Shown piece by piece: positions 8,084 to 15,514 of a stretch of 64,000 bases of DNA (its first letter is position 1; the number at the start of each line of letters is the position of its first letter). Where the stretch lies: contig CAKMOD010000134.1 in assembly GCA_927910885.1 (NCBI GenBank), forward strand, positions 1 through 64,000, read 5' to 3'. Source of the DNA: an uncultured Prevotella sp. GTDB taxonomy: Bacteria; Bacteroidota; Bacteroidia; Bacteroidales; Bacteroidaceae. Under the pieces are notes generated by a model, which saw only the letters and a list, made by a program, of their open reading frames with translations, did no database searches and had not been told where the DNA came from. A program made the position numbers and the translations under genes.

Positions 8084-9394
8084 ATGGAACAACTCATCCA
8101 CTACGTATGGAAGCACAAGCTGTTTCCGTTGACAGAACTTAAAACTACTGACGGACAGGAGGTGGAGGTAATTGACTCCGGACTACATAATCATAACGCT
8201 GGACCTGACTTCTTCAATGCAAAGGTGAAGATTGGCGGTACGCTGTGGGTGGGGAATGTGGAGATACACGATCGTGCGTCCGACTGGTTTCTACACAGAC
8301 ACGACCGCGACCCAAACTATAACAATGTTATCCTTCACGTGGCTGAGTCTATCGACGTTGATGTTAAGACACGAGAGGGCGATTATCCGCCACAGATGCG
8401 ACTGCAAGTGCCAACGGCTGTGCGAGAACATTACGAAGAACTGCTCACAACTGACGAATATCCTGCTTGTTATCGTATCATTCCAAGTCTGTCAAAACTA
8501 ATGATTCATTCGTGGATGAGTGCCTTACAGACGGAAAGGTTGGAACAGAAGACAGAGGCGATAGCCCAACGAGTGAAGGATTGTGACGGCTCTTGGGAAG
8601 CAGCCTACTTCGTAACACTTGCCCGCAACTATGGTTTCGGCATCAATGGAGACGCTTTCGAGACATGGGCTAAGTTGATTCCTTTGCAAAGTGTGGCTCA
8701 TCATCGAGACAATCTCATGCAGATTGAAGCCTTCTTCTTGGGACAAGCTGGATTGTTAGATACAGCAGCTATCCCCGAACGATACCAACAGCAGGCACTG
8801 AACGATAGCTATTTCACTGAGTTGAAAAGTGAATATCAGTACTTAGCACATAAGTTTGGACTACAAGCGATGGACGCTAATCAATGGCGGTTCCTCCGCT
8901 TACGACCACAGAACTTTCCGCATATCCGCATCGCACAACTTGCTCGACTCTACTATGAACAGCGGGCAGGATTGTCACAGTTATTGGAGTGTGAGAGTGT
9001 AAAGCAGGTGCGAAAACTATTAGCAACACAAGTAACTCGTTATTGGGAAACGCATTATGTCTTTGGTGAAGAGAGCGTAAAGAGCGAGAAGAAACTATCA
9101 GCAGCATCGTTAAATCTGCAGATTATCAATACCGTTGCACCGATCCTCTTCGCATACGGCAAACACAAGAACGCAGAGAAATACCGTGAACGTGCCTTCG
9201 ACTTCCTCGAAGCATTAAAAGCAGAGGATAATCACATCGTAAGGATGTGGAAAGAAGTGGGGTTAATGGTAGAAACTGCGGCCGATTCACAAGCCCTTAT
9301 ACAACTTAAGAAGGAGTATTGCGACCGAAAAGATTGCCTCCGCTGTAGGATAGGTTATGAGTATCTGAAGGGGAACTCATCATTAAAGGGTTAA
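8084..9394 (+). CDS. DUF2851 family protein
   Basis: About 436 residues, cytoplasmic, with no signal or membrane segment. It begins with the typical family start MEQLIHYVWKHKLFPL, followed by a conserved N-terminal region with SGLHNHNAGPDFFNAKV (about residues 33-49) and WVGNVEIHDRASDWFLHRH. The C-terminus has a cysteine cluster, CDRKDCLRCRIG, that could bind metal. The N-terminal part, with its conserved N/D/H residues, looks like an enzyme core, but no activity is established for the family. The ATG at 8084 is preferred over an in-frame TTG at 8054 because the TTG overlaps the -7 box. Confidence 0.82.
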   Translation: MEQLIHYVWKHKLFPLTELKTTDGQEVEVIDSGLHNHNAGPDFFNAKVKIGGTLWVGNVEIHDRASDWFLHRHDRDPNYNNVILHVAESIDVDVKTREGDYPPQMRLQVPTAVREHYEELLTTDEYPACYRIIPSLSKLMIHSWMSALQTERLEQKTEAIAQRVKDCDGSWEAAYFVTLARNYGFGINGDAFETWAKLIPLQSVAHHRDNLMQIEAFFLGQAGLLDTAAIPERYQQQALNDSYFTELKSEYQYLAHKFGLQAMDANQWRFLRLRPQNFPHIRIAQLARLYYEQRAGLSQLLECESVKQVRKLLATQVTRYWETHYVFGEESVKSEKKLSAASLNLQIINTVAPILFAYGKHKNAEKYRERAFDFLEALKAEDNHIVRMWKEVGLMVETAADSQALIQLKKEYCDRKDCLRCRIGYEYLKGNSSLKG

Positions 9395-9402
9395 GAGAAT
9401 TG

Positions 9403-9462
9403 GGATAATTAGGCTAATGGGGCATATAAGGCTAATAGGCCTAATAAGCCCAATAAAATCCT
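9403..9462. repeat. GGCTAATA-type low-complexity repeat
   Basis: Short units resembling GGCTAATAGGCC and TAAGCCCAAT recur in the gap between the DUF2851 gene and the thioesterase gene. They form weak inverted repeats that could act as a hairpin. Confidence 0.4.
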
Positions 9463-9478
9463 AAAAACAACATAGATT

Positions 9479-9886
9479 ATGGAAAAGAAGAAATACATCT
9501 TTGAGACAAGACTGGATGTTCGCGACTATGAGTGCGATATCCAAGGTATCGTTAACAATGCAAACTACCTGCATTACACCGAACATACACGCCATAGATT
9601 CCTCAAATCATTGGGCGTTAGTTTCTCTGAACTGCACGCAAAAGGCGTTGATGCCGTTGTAGCACGTATGCAACTCACATATAAAGTGCCGTTTACTTGC
9701 GATGACGAGATTATCTCACGTATGTCATTAAAGAAGAACGGACTACGCTGGGTGTTCTCTCACGACCTCTTCCGTGCCAGTGACGAACGCCTCTGTTTCC
9801 ATGCAGATGTAGACCTTGTGACGCTCATCAATGGTAGATTGGGCAGTAGCAAGGAATACGATGAAGCGTTTGCAAGAGTATTGTAA
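9479..9886 (+). CDS. Acyl-CoA thioesterase, hotdog fold (4-hydroxybenzoyl-CoA type)
   Basis: A 135-residue single hotdog domain of the YbgC/FadM-like thioesterase group, predicted to hydrolyse acyl-CoA esters in the cytoplasm. The signature is in the N-terminal part: VRDYECDIQGIVNNANYLHY at about residues 14-33, with the catalytic aspartate followed by G-x-V-N-N-x-x-Y and a nearby glutamate (TEHTR). Length is normal. The natural substrate is unknown. It lies 73 bases upstream of dprA on the same strand. Confidence 0.85.
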   Translation: MEKKKYIFETRLDVRDYECDIQGIVNNANYLHYTEHTRHRFLKSLGVSFSELHAKGVDAVVARMQLTYKVPFTCDDEIISRMSLKKNGLRWVFSHDLFRASDERLCFHADVDLVTLINGRLGSSKEYDEAFARVL

Positions 9887-9907
9887 AAGTTTATTTACTC
9901 CTTAAGT

Positions 9908-9937
9908 CTTCCCCTCTTTCGGGGAAGGTGGGGAGCT
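9908..9937 (+). repeat. Short CT/GA-rich hairpin, related to the CT-rich repeat
   Basis: TCTTCCCCTCTTTCGGGGAA and the following GGTGGGGAG form a small hairpin with partial resemblance to the CT-rich repeat family at 5248, 23873, 24153 and 49193. It lies just before the dprA start. Confidence 0.45.
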
Positions 9938-9959
9938 ACTACCTACCATTACCTACACC

Positions 9960-11078
9960 ATGGAAGCCTTAAACTCAATCCTACTGACCCGACTTACTCG
10001 CTTTAACCTCAGCGAATTGGCTGAACTTTACAAGCGAGCAGGCTCTGCTACGGCTGTCATAGAACATAAAAGAGACATCAGAGAGATTCTTCCTGAAGCC
10101 TCAACGCATCTCATACAAGCCTTGAAAGATGTTGACAGCCTGAGAGAATGGGCTGAACAAGAATTAGAATACGACCATCTACATAATATTGAGCCTATCT
10201 GTATGAATGATGAATGCTATCCACAGCGGCTCAAGGAGTGCACAGATGCACCTATCCTACTCTATTATCTCGGTAATGCCGATCTCAACAATCGACACGT
10301 TATCAATATTATCGGCACACGACACTGCACCACCTACGGGCAAGATATTATCCGTTCGTTTGTCAGAGAACTGAAAGTTCTTTGCCCTGATGTACTCATC
10401 TTCAGCGGATTAGCATACGGTGTGGACATCCATGCACATCGAGCTGCCTTGGAGAATGGCTTTGAAACCATCGGTGTATTAGCACACGGACTTGACGACA
10501 TTTATCCTCGTGGACACAGAGAGACAGCCCTAAAAATGATAGAACAAGGTGGATTGCTGTCGGAATATACCACGCATACGCAGCCCGTTGCCCGCAACTT
10601 CGTACAGCGTAACCGTATCGTGGCAGGTTGTGCAGATGCAACAATCCTCATAGAATCGGCTGCGAAGGGTGGAGGACTTATCACCTGCAGTATCGCTCGT
10701 AGCTATGGACGGGAAGTATTTGCCTTCCCTGGCTCTGTTCATTCGGATTATAGCGAGGGCTGCAATAACCTTATTCGTGACAATGGTGCAGCTCTCATCA
10801 CATCAGCAACAGACTTTGTGAAGGCGATGGGATGGGATGATGCTATCAAATTGGAGCAGGCACAACAACGAGGAATTGAACGAACGCTTTTCCCTGATTT
10901 GTCTTCAGAAGAGGAAGCTATCGTTCGCGTGCTCGCTAAAAACAATGACTTGCAGATTAATCTCTTGTCTATTCAAGCGAATATTCCTATCGCAAAGCTC
11001 ACAGGACTCCTCTTTACGCTGGAAATGAAAGGGGTTATTAGGGCTATGGCTGGCGGGTGTTATCATCTTTTAGCATAG
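9960..11078 (+). CDS. dprA: DNA-processing protein DprA
   Basis: Binds incoming single-stranded DNA during natural transformation and loads RecA. The protein is 372 residues. An N-terminal helical/SAM-like part (1-70) is followed by the Rossmann-like DprA core with IIGTRHCTTYG (about 118-128), FSGLAYGVDIHAHRAAL (about 153-169) and FVQRNRIVAG, all typical of the family. A C-terminal winged-helix-like domain (about 305-372, LPI-type helix pairs) completes it. It is intact and does not by itself prove competence. Confidence 0.93.
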   Translation: MEALNSILLTRLTRFNLSELAELYKRAGSATAVIEHKRDIREILPEASTHLIQALKDVDSLREWAEQELEYDHLHNIEPICMNDECYPQRLKECTDAPILLYYLGNADLNNRHVINIIGTRHCTTYGQDIIRSFVRELKVLCPDVLIFSGLAYGVDIHAHRAALENGFETIGVLAHGLDDIYPRGHRETALKMIEQGGLLSEYTTHTQPVARNFVQRNRIVAGCADATILIESAAKGGGLITCSIARSYGREVFAFPGSVHSDYSEGCNNLIRDNGAALITSATDFVKAMGWDDAIKLEQAQQRGIERTLFPDLSSEEEAIVRVLAKNNDLQINLLSIQANIPIAKLTGLLFTLEMKGVIRAMAGGCYHLLA

Positions 11079-11206
11079 GATCTTAATACCATAAAAGTAG
11101 CTAATACTGAAAAAAAGGGCATTTCTTTGCCACAAATCTATCCTATCTTCCGTCTCTATAGATGTGAACGAAAACTGAATCACCAACCTAATTAATTATC
11201 AAGACA

Positions 11207-11719
11207 ATGAGAACAACAATCTTTTCTATCGCATTCGCTGTAGCTATTCTATGCTCAAGCTGCACCGTAAAAGCAAACCCAACGAGTCTCATCACACAAC
11301 CTAAGAATGATGAGATAGGGTCTATTTTCAAAGAGTTTAAGAGTGGAAATAACGTCACTTACGTCAACTTGCCTAAGACTCTCATAAAGCTTGGACTGAA
11401 GGCTGCCGACGACAAGACTGCTAATGCACTCGCTGAGCAAATCGACGGACTGCAAATTTTAACTTTTGAGAAGGCTGATCAAAGGCTAAAAGACAACTTA
11501 TACAACCGTATCAGTAAGTTGGAATCACAGGGATATGAGCCTATGGTGAAGGCAAATGAGGACGGCGAAAAGGTCAGAATCTTCATTAAAGGTAACGAAA
11601 AGGAAGTGCAGAGCCTTGTTGTCTTCGCTATGGACAAAGAAGACTGCTCACTCATCAATATCGTAGGACATATCAATCCAGCTAACATTGAGGATATCGT
11701 AAAGTCACAGACAAAGTAA
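11207..11719 (+). CDS. DUF4252 family protein, putative lipoprotein (first of three)
   Basis: 170 residues with an N-terminal hydrophobic segment ending LCSSC, a plausible lipoprotein cleavage site (Cys at about 19). The remainder matches DUF4252: a FKEFKSGNNVTYVNLPKTL start, a middle strand with LQILTFEKAD, and a C-terminal VVFAMDKEDCSLINIVG followed by a short helix (NIEDIVKS). Function is unknown. It is first in a tight run of five genes with an ECF sigma factor, 13 bases upstream of the second DUF4252 gene. This arrangement suggests an envelope-sensing regulon (inference). Confidence 0.82.
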   Translation: MRTTIFSIAFAVAILCSSCTVKANPTSLITQPKNDEIGSIFKEFKSGNNVTYVNLPKTLIKLGLKAADDKTANALAEQIDGLQILTFEKADQRLKDNLYNRISKLESQGYEPMVKANEDGEKVRIFIKGNEKEVQSLVVFAMDKEDCSLINIVGHINPANIEDIVKSQTK

Positions 11720-11732
11720 ACAAGGACACATT

Positions 11733-12230
11733 ATGAAACGGTTTATCATCATAGGCATCCTTACTCTCAGTACATTATCAGCCTCAGCGCAGAGCGTAAA
11801 AGGACTAATTGAACAATATAGGCACGAGAAAAACATTATTCACCTTCATATAACACCTGCCTTAATGTCGTTCTTGAAGGTGCTTGCTAAAAGCCATTCG
11901 GACGATTCCAAGGCTCTGAAAGCGGTGTCATCCTTTCGTATACTTGTCTTTGACGACTGTGATTCGATTGTAAAAAGTCGTTTTAGAAACACGGTTCAGA
12001 CCTTCCATCCTAAGGGATATACGCCAATCATCTACAATAAGCAGGCAGATGAGACTAATTATGTTTACCTCAAAGAAAAGAAAGGGTGCATTCGTGAAGT
12101 GCTCATTCTTGCTATTGACAAACAAGATGGCGCCATTGTGCGGATTAAAGGTAAGATAAGTCCTAACGATGTCGACTCTGTTGTGAAAGAAAGTACCAAC
12201 AAGAAGAATCTGAAAAGCTATAAGTTATAG
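11733..12230 (+). CDS. DUF4252 family secreted protein (second of three)
   Basis: 165 residues with a signal peptide (MKRFIIIGILTLSTLSASAQ). The mature part has the same order of motifs as its neighbours: VKGLIEQYRHEKNIIHLHITPALMSFL, SSFRILVFDDCDS, and VLILAIDKQDGAIVRIKGKISPNDVDSVV. It probably works in the periplasm. It differs enough from the other two copies to be an old duplicate. It lies 52 bases upstream of the sigma factor gene. Confidence 0.82.
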   Translation: MKRFIIIGILTLSTLSASAQSVKGLIEQYRHEKNIIHLHITPALMSFLKVLAKSHSDDSKALKAVSSFRILVFDDCDSIVKSRFRNTVQTFHPKGYTPIIYNKQADETNYVYLKEKKGCIREVLILAIDKQDGAIVRIKGKISPNDVDSVVKESTNKKNLKSYKL

Positions 12231-12282
12231 GGCGGACAACCTTACATCATAGCCGATTATTGTCTAAAACGCACATCTGCCT

Positions 12283-12792
12283 ATGCAAGCAAGCGAATTC
12301 AAACAGCTATTCCTACCCTGCCATCGGAAACTCTTTTCGGTGGCATATAGGCTGATGAGCAACGCTCAAGCTGCTGAGGATATGGTGCAAGAAACCTTCC
12401 TAAAACTCTGGATGCAGCGTGATAAGATGGGAATGGTGGATAATCCCGAGGCTTATAGCATAACAGTACTACGTCGACTCTTCTATGACAAGATGAGAGC
12501 AGGACACCTTCAAGAAGTCGACAAAGATGTGGGAAGTCTACAAATCACCTCATCACAGAACATAAGTAGACAATTAGAGCAGGCTGACGAATACCAACGC
12601 GTAAGGCAGTTGATTTCCCATCTACCCGAACCACAAGCTAAAATCATGCTGATGCGTGATGTTGAAGACCGCAGTTTTGAGGAAATCAGCATCGAAACAG
12701 GGCTTACGGAGGTGAATATAAGAAGTATTCTCAGCCGTGCCCGTAAGAAAATTAGAGAACAAATAAAAGCAATGAGATATGATAAAGACTGA
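12283..12792 (+). CDS. ECF-type RNA polymerase sigma factor
   Basis: 169 residues, with a sigma-70 region 2 at about residues 10-75 (AYRLMSNAQAAEDMVQETFLKLW, the core-binding and -10-recognition part). A region 4 helix-turn-helix at about 110-160 includes EEISIETGLTEVNIRSILSRARKKI. It has no region 1 or 3, as expected for an ECF factor. Its 3' end overlaps the next gene by 14 bases, typical of a sigma/anti-sigma pair. Targets are unknown; the flanking DUF4252 genes are the first candidates. Confidence 0.92.
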   Translation: MQASEFKQLFLPCHRKLFSVAYRLMSNAQAAEDMVQETFLKLWMQRDKMGMVDNPEAYSITVLRRLFYDKMRAGHLQEVDKDVGSLQITSSQNISRQLEQADEYQRVRQLISHLPEPQAKIMLMRDVEDRSFEEISIETGLTEVNIRSILSRARKKIREQIKAMRYDKD

Positions 12793-13261
12793 AGATATAA
12801 AGCGTTTACTTGACCGATACTACGATGGAATGACCACCAAAGAGGAGGAGAAGGCGCTGCGCACCTACTTCAACGGCAGTGATATCGATGCCAGTTTGAC
12901 GGAGGAACGCATCTTCTTCACGGCTCTTCAGTCTTCTGAATGTCCTATACCAGCAGGAATAGAGGAACGACTTAGTCGTCAGATTAACCAGTGGAACACC
13001 TTAGAAATCACTAATCGTCGTGCGATAAGGCATATCAACCTACGCTGGGTAGTAGGGATAGCAGCCAGTTTGTTGCTTCTCTTTGCTGCAGGAGCTATCG
13101 TTTACCAAAACGAGAATAAGTCTCCACAAACTGAACAGGATACCTATACTAACGCTAAAGACGCTTACGCCGAGACGTCAAAAGCACTGATGAAATTCTC
13201 AAAGACGCTCAATAAGGGAATTGACGCTACCGAGAACATCACTAATAAAACAAGGGATTAG
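12779..13261 (+). CDS. Membrane-anchored putative anti-sigma factor
   Basis: 160 residues. The N-terminal cytoplasmic part (about 1-75) has the pattern DIKRLLDRYYDGMTTKEEEK-ALRTYF seen in many Bacteroidota proteins encoded after ECF sigma genes. A single transmembrane helix is at about 82-106 (VVGIAASLLLLFAAGAIVY), followed by a polar periplasmic tail of about 55 residues rich in Thr, Lys and Ala. There is no zinc-binding HxxxCxxC motif. The anti-sigma role is inferred from topology and the 14-base overlap with the sigma gene; the sequence family itself is not diagnostic. Confidence 0.75.
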   Translation: MIKTEDIKRLLDRYYDGMTTKEEEKALRTYFNGSDIDASLTEERIFFTALQSSECPIPAGIEERLSRQINQWNTLEITNRRAIRHINLRWVVGIAASLLLLFAAGAIVYQNENKSPQTEQDTYTNAKDAYAETSKALMKFSKTLNKGIDATENITNKTRD

Positions 13262-13264
13262 ATT

Positions 13265-13723
13265 ATGAAGAGAATTATTTTAACGCTTTGTATGACTATG
13301 ATAGCCTGTATAACGGCATTTGCCCAAAAGGCATTGTTCGATAAATACAGCGAAACGGATGGTGTCTCCACTGTCTACATATCACGTAATATGATGCGAA
13401 TGATGGGCAATGTGAAAGCAGGTAACAAGGATATCAGCAAGATTGCAGGCCGCCTCGACTATCTGCAGATACTCTCCTGCGAACGTCCTTCACTGATTCC
13501 TTCTATCAAGAAGTCTGCCCAAAGTATCTTCAATCAACAAAAGTATTCGATTGTAATGCAAGTCAATGAGGGGGGCGAACATACTACTATCTACGAGCGA
13601 CATTACCCGAATGGAAAGAACGAGTTTGCCCTACTCGCCATAGAACGCAATGAAATTACAATTATCAACCTACTTGGTAATATCTCGTTACAGGATATTC
13701 AAGGAATAGCTGGTGGGAAATAA
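13265..13723 (+). CDS. DUF4252 family secreted protein (third of three)
   Basis: 152 residues with a signal peptide (MKRIILTLCMTMIACITAFAQ). The motif order is the same as in the two upstream paralogues: ALFDKYSETDGVSTVYISRNMMRMM, LDYLQILSCERPSL, and FALLAIERNEITIINLLGNISLQDIQGI. It starts only three bases after the anti-sigma-like gene. The stop codon lies inside the terminator hairpin of the operon. Confidence 0.83.
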   Translation: MKRIILTLCMTMIACITAFAQKALFDKYSETDGVSTVYISRNMMRMMGNVKAGNKDISKIAGRLDYLQILSCERPSLIPSIKKSAQSIFNQQKYSIVMQVNEGGEHTTIYERHYPNGKNEFALLAIERNEITIINLLGNISLQDIQGIAGGK

Positions 13724-13739
13724 TCCCCCAGCTTTTTTT
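13708..13739 (+). terminator. Terminator of the DUF4252/sigma operon
   Basis: AGCTGGTGGGA (13708-13718) pairs with TCCCCCAGCT (13724-13733) with one bulge, followed by seven T. The hairpin includes the last codons and the stop of the third DUF4252 gene. Confidence 0.85.
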
Positions 13740-13768
13740 GGATATATAATAGAAATGAAGTACTTTTG
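13737..13768 (+). promoter_or_regulatory. coaD promoter
   Basis: TTTG (13737-13740), exactly 20 bases, then TACTTTTG (13761-13768). The -33 element is built from the T tract of the preceding terminator. A second possible -7 element, TATTTTTG, is at 13828-13835, 15 bases before the coaD start. Confidence 0.8.
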
Positions 13769-13849
13769 CAGAAAATAAGCTGCATTCGGCAAAGTTAAAG
13801 CAAGCTTTACTTTGTGCTCATTGGCAATATTTTTGCAGAAAATAAACAA

Positions 13850-14296
13850 ATGAAAATAGGTATATTCGTTGGAAGCTTTGATCCATTTACAATAGGACAC
13901 GACTCTATTGTACGCCGCGCCTTGCCCCTCTTTGATAAGGTTGTGATTGGTGTTGGTGTCAATGAGCGGAAGAAGTATATGCTCAGTACGGAGGAACGAA
14001 CCGAGCGTATAGCACGACTATATGCTGACGAGCCAAAGATTGAAGTAAAGGCATACAGCGACCTCACCATAGACTTTGCTCGAAGAGAGGGAGCCGAATA
14101 TATCATTAAGGGTGTACGTAACGTAAAAGACTTCGAATATGAGCGCGAACAAGCCGATATCAACCGACGCTTGAGCCGTATTGAAACCATCTTATTCTAC
14201 GCAGAACCACAATTAGAAAGTATCAGCTCAAGCGTTGTAAGAGAGCTGAACAACTTTGGAAGAGACATCACAGAGTTCCTACCAAAGGGATATTAA
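13850..14296 (+). CDS. coaD: Phosphopantetheine adenylyltransferase
   Basis: Transfers AMP from ATP to 4'-phosphopantetheine, the penultimate step of coenzyme A synthesis. About 148 residues. The nucleotidyltransferase signature GSFDPFTIGH is at residues 7-16 and the second conserved block is near the end (SSSVVRELNNFGRDITEFLP). I use the ATG at 13850, where the beta-strand MKIGIFVG begins; an in-frame start at 13814 would lie upstream of a possible -7 element. ybeY follows 46 bases later on the same strand. Confidence 0.95.
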   Translation: MKIGIFVGSFDPFTIGHDSIVRRALPLFDKVVIGVGVNERKKYMLSTEERTERIARLYADEPKIEVKAYSDLTIDFARREGAEYIIKGVRNVKDFEYEREQADINRRLSRIETILFYAEPQLESISSSVVRELNNFGRDITEFLPKGY

Positions 14297-14342
14297 CGAT
14301 TAGAAAGATGCTCACAAGGCACATTGATAAAACAAGAACACG

Positions 14343-14774
14343 ATGATAACATATAGTGCTGAAGGCGTTAAGATGCCTAAAATCAAGAAACGAGAGATTA
14401 CTCGTTGGATTAAAGCTGTTGCTGCAACCCATGGACGAAAGGTTGGAGAAATTGGTTATATGTTCGTAGATGACGAGAAGATTCTCGAAGTTAACAACGA
14501 GTATCTTGGACATGATTACTATACAGACATCATCACCTTCGACTATGATGAGGATGATGTGCTCAATGGTGACCTCGTTATCTCGCTTGACACGGTCCGC
14601 ACTAATGCCGAACTGTTCAAGAAGTCATACGAAGACGAGCTTAACCGAGTTATCATTCATGGTATCCTTCACCTCTGTGGTATCAATGACAAGGGTCCTG
14701 GTGAACGTGAGATTATGGAAGAAAACGAAAATAAAGCTCTCGCTCTATTAAAGGAAATGAGTGGCGAATTATAA
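14343..14774 (+). CDS. ybeY: Endoribonuclease YbeY (rRNA maturation factor)
   Basis: Metal-dependent RNase of the UPF0054 family involved in 16S rRNA 3' maturation and ribosome quality control. 143 residues. The metal site region reads HGILHLCGINDK near residues 113-124. The first two histidines of H-x3-H are present, but the third histidine of the usual HGxLHLxGYDH is not; Asp or Lys stands there. This is probably a lineage variant rather than a defect. It ends 42 bases before a hairpin. Confidence 0.9.
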   Translation: MITYSAEGVKMPKIKKREITRWIKAVAATHGRKVGEIGYMFVDDEKILEVNNEYLGHDYYTDIITFDYDEDDVLNGDLVISLDTVRTNAELFKKSYEDELNRVIIHGILHLCGINDKGPGEREIMEENENKALALLKEMSGEL

Positions 14775-14815
14775 GCTTTTATTATATTATAGGTAATGTT
14801 TCCCACATTAAAAAG

Positions 14816-14852
14816 TAAAGGGCTGGAATCCAATTTTGGGTTTCAGCCCTTA
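14816..14852 (+). terminator. Terminator after ybeY
   Basis: AAGGGCTGGAA pairs with TTTCAGCCCTT across a short loop, followed on the plus strand by ATTGTTT. Confidence 0.7.
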
Positions 14853-14997
14853 TTGTTTATCTGCTCTTCTTTGTCAAAAGCCATATCTAAATCCAAATCA
14901 ATCATTAGACCACAATATTCATGATTCTTACTTTGAGTATTGTTTCCTACAGCTTTAATTTCTTTTCGACATCGTGTCTATCTTTGTAACTTGACAT
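14843..14997 (-). pseudogene. Possible small gene with a frameshift (about 51 codons)
   Basis: From the ATG at 14997 the minus strand reads MSSYKDRHDVEKKLKL and stops at 14947. Adding one base near 14953 lets the frame continue as VGNNTQSKNHEYCGLM-IDLDLDMAFDKEEQ to a TGA at 14843. The composition looks protein-like (charged, with a repeated LD segment), but I recognise no family. It could be chance. Confidence 0.25.
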
Positions 14998-15171
14998 TGT
15001 TCGCTACGCCTGCGTTGCAAAGACAGTTTAATCTGTACGACAACAAAACAAAAATATGTTTATGCTCTGATGACTGATTTAGGATAAACAAGAGAAAGGA
15101 ATAGTGTTAGGACCTAACAAACCTCTTCTTGCCGTGCTTAGCATTACTTATAAGCTATCTATTCATGCTCC

Positions 15172-15237
15172 GCACGTGATGTGCGGAGCATTAGCACGTA
15201 TGGTGTGGAGGCTTAGCACATGTTGTGCGGAGGCTTA
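15172..15237 (+). repeat. GCAC dyad array 2
   Basis: Dyads start at 15172, 15194 and 15216, exactly 22 bp apart (GCACGTGATGTGC, GCACGTATGGTGT, GCACATGTTGTGC). Each is followed by a 9-bp linker: GGAGCATTA, then GGAGGCTTA twice. Confidence 0.9.
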
Positions 15238-15404
15238 GCTCTCTGTGAAAAAGATGTATTGTGATGGAGAATAACTTATAAATTTACGTGTGAGTTAGTC
15301 TAAGTTGCAGAGTAATTATAGGGATAATTAACCCCAGTTTGTTCGATAATAAAATAAAATCTGTTTAGACTCTAACGGCTAATTGGGGGTTAGATAGAAA
15401 CAAA

Positions 15405-15442
15405 AAAGGTGCTTAGTTGGAAGTCCAATTAAGCACCTTTTC
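15405..15442 (-). terminator. Terminator of the S41 protease gene
   Basis: AAAAGGTGCTTA and TAAGCACCTTTT form a perfect 12-bp stem with a 14-base loop. It is T-rich on both strands and lies about 75 bases beyond the minus-strand stop. Confidence 0.8.
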
Positions 15443-15514
15443 TTATATTATTAGCCAAACAAGGCATATTATAAAACAGACTAAACCCTTTAAAGAGCGT
15501 ATGATGCAGCCTTT

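Larger units (their letters stand above)
14775..15514. other. Convergent intergenic region, ybeY / S41 protease
   Basis: 740 bases. From left to right: a terminator (14816-14852), remains of a possible small minus-strand gene (14843-14997), A+T-rich sequence, GCAC dyad array 2 (15172-15237), further A+T-rich sequence and the terminator of the S41 protease gene (15405-15442). Confidence 0.6.
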
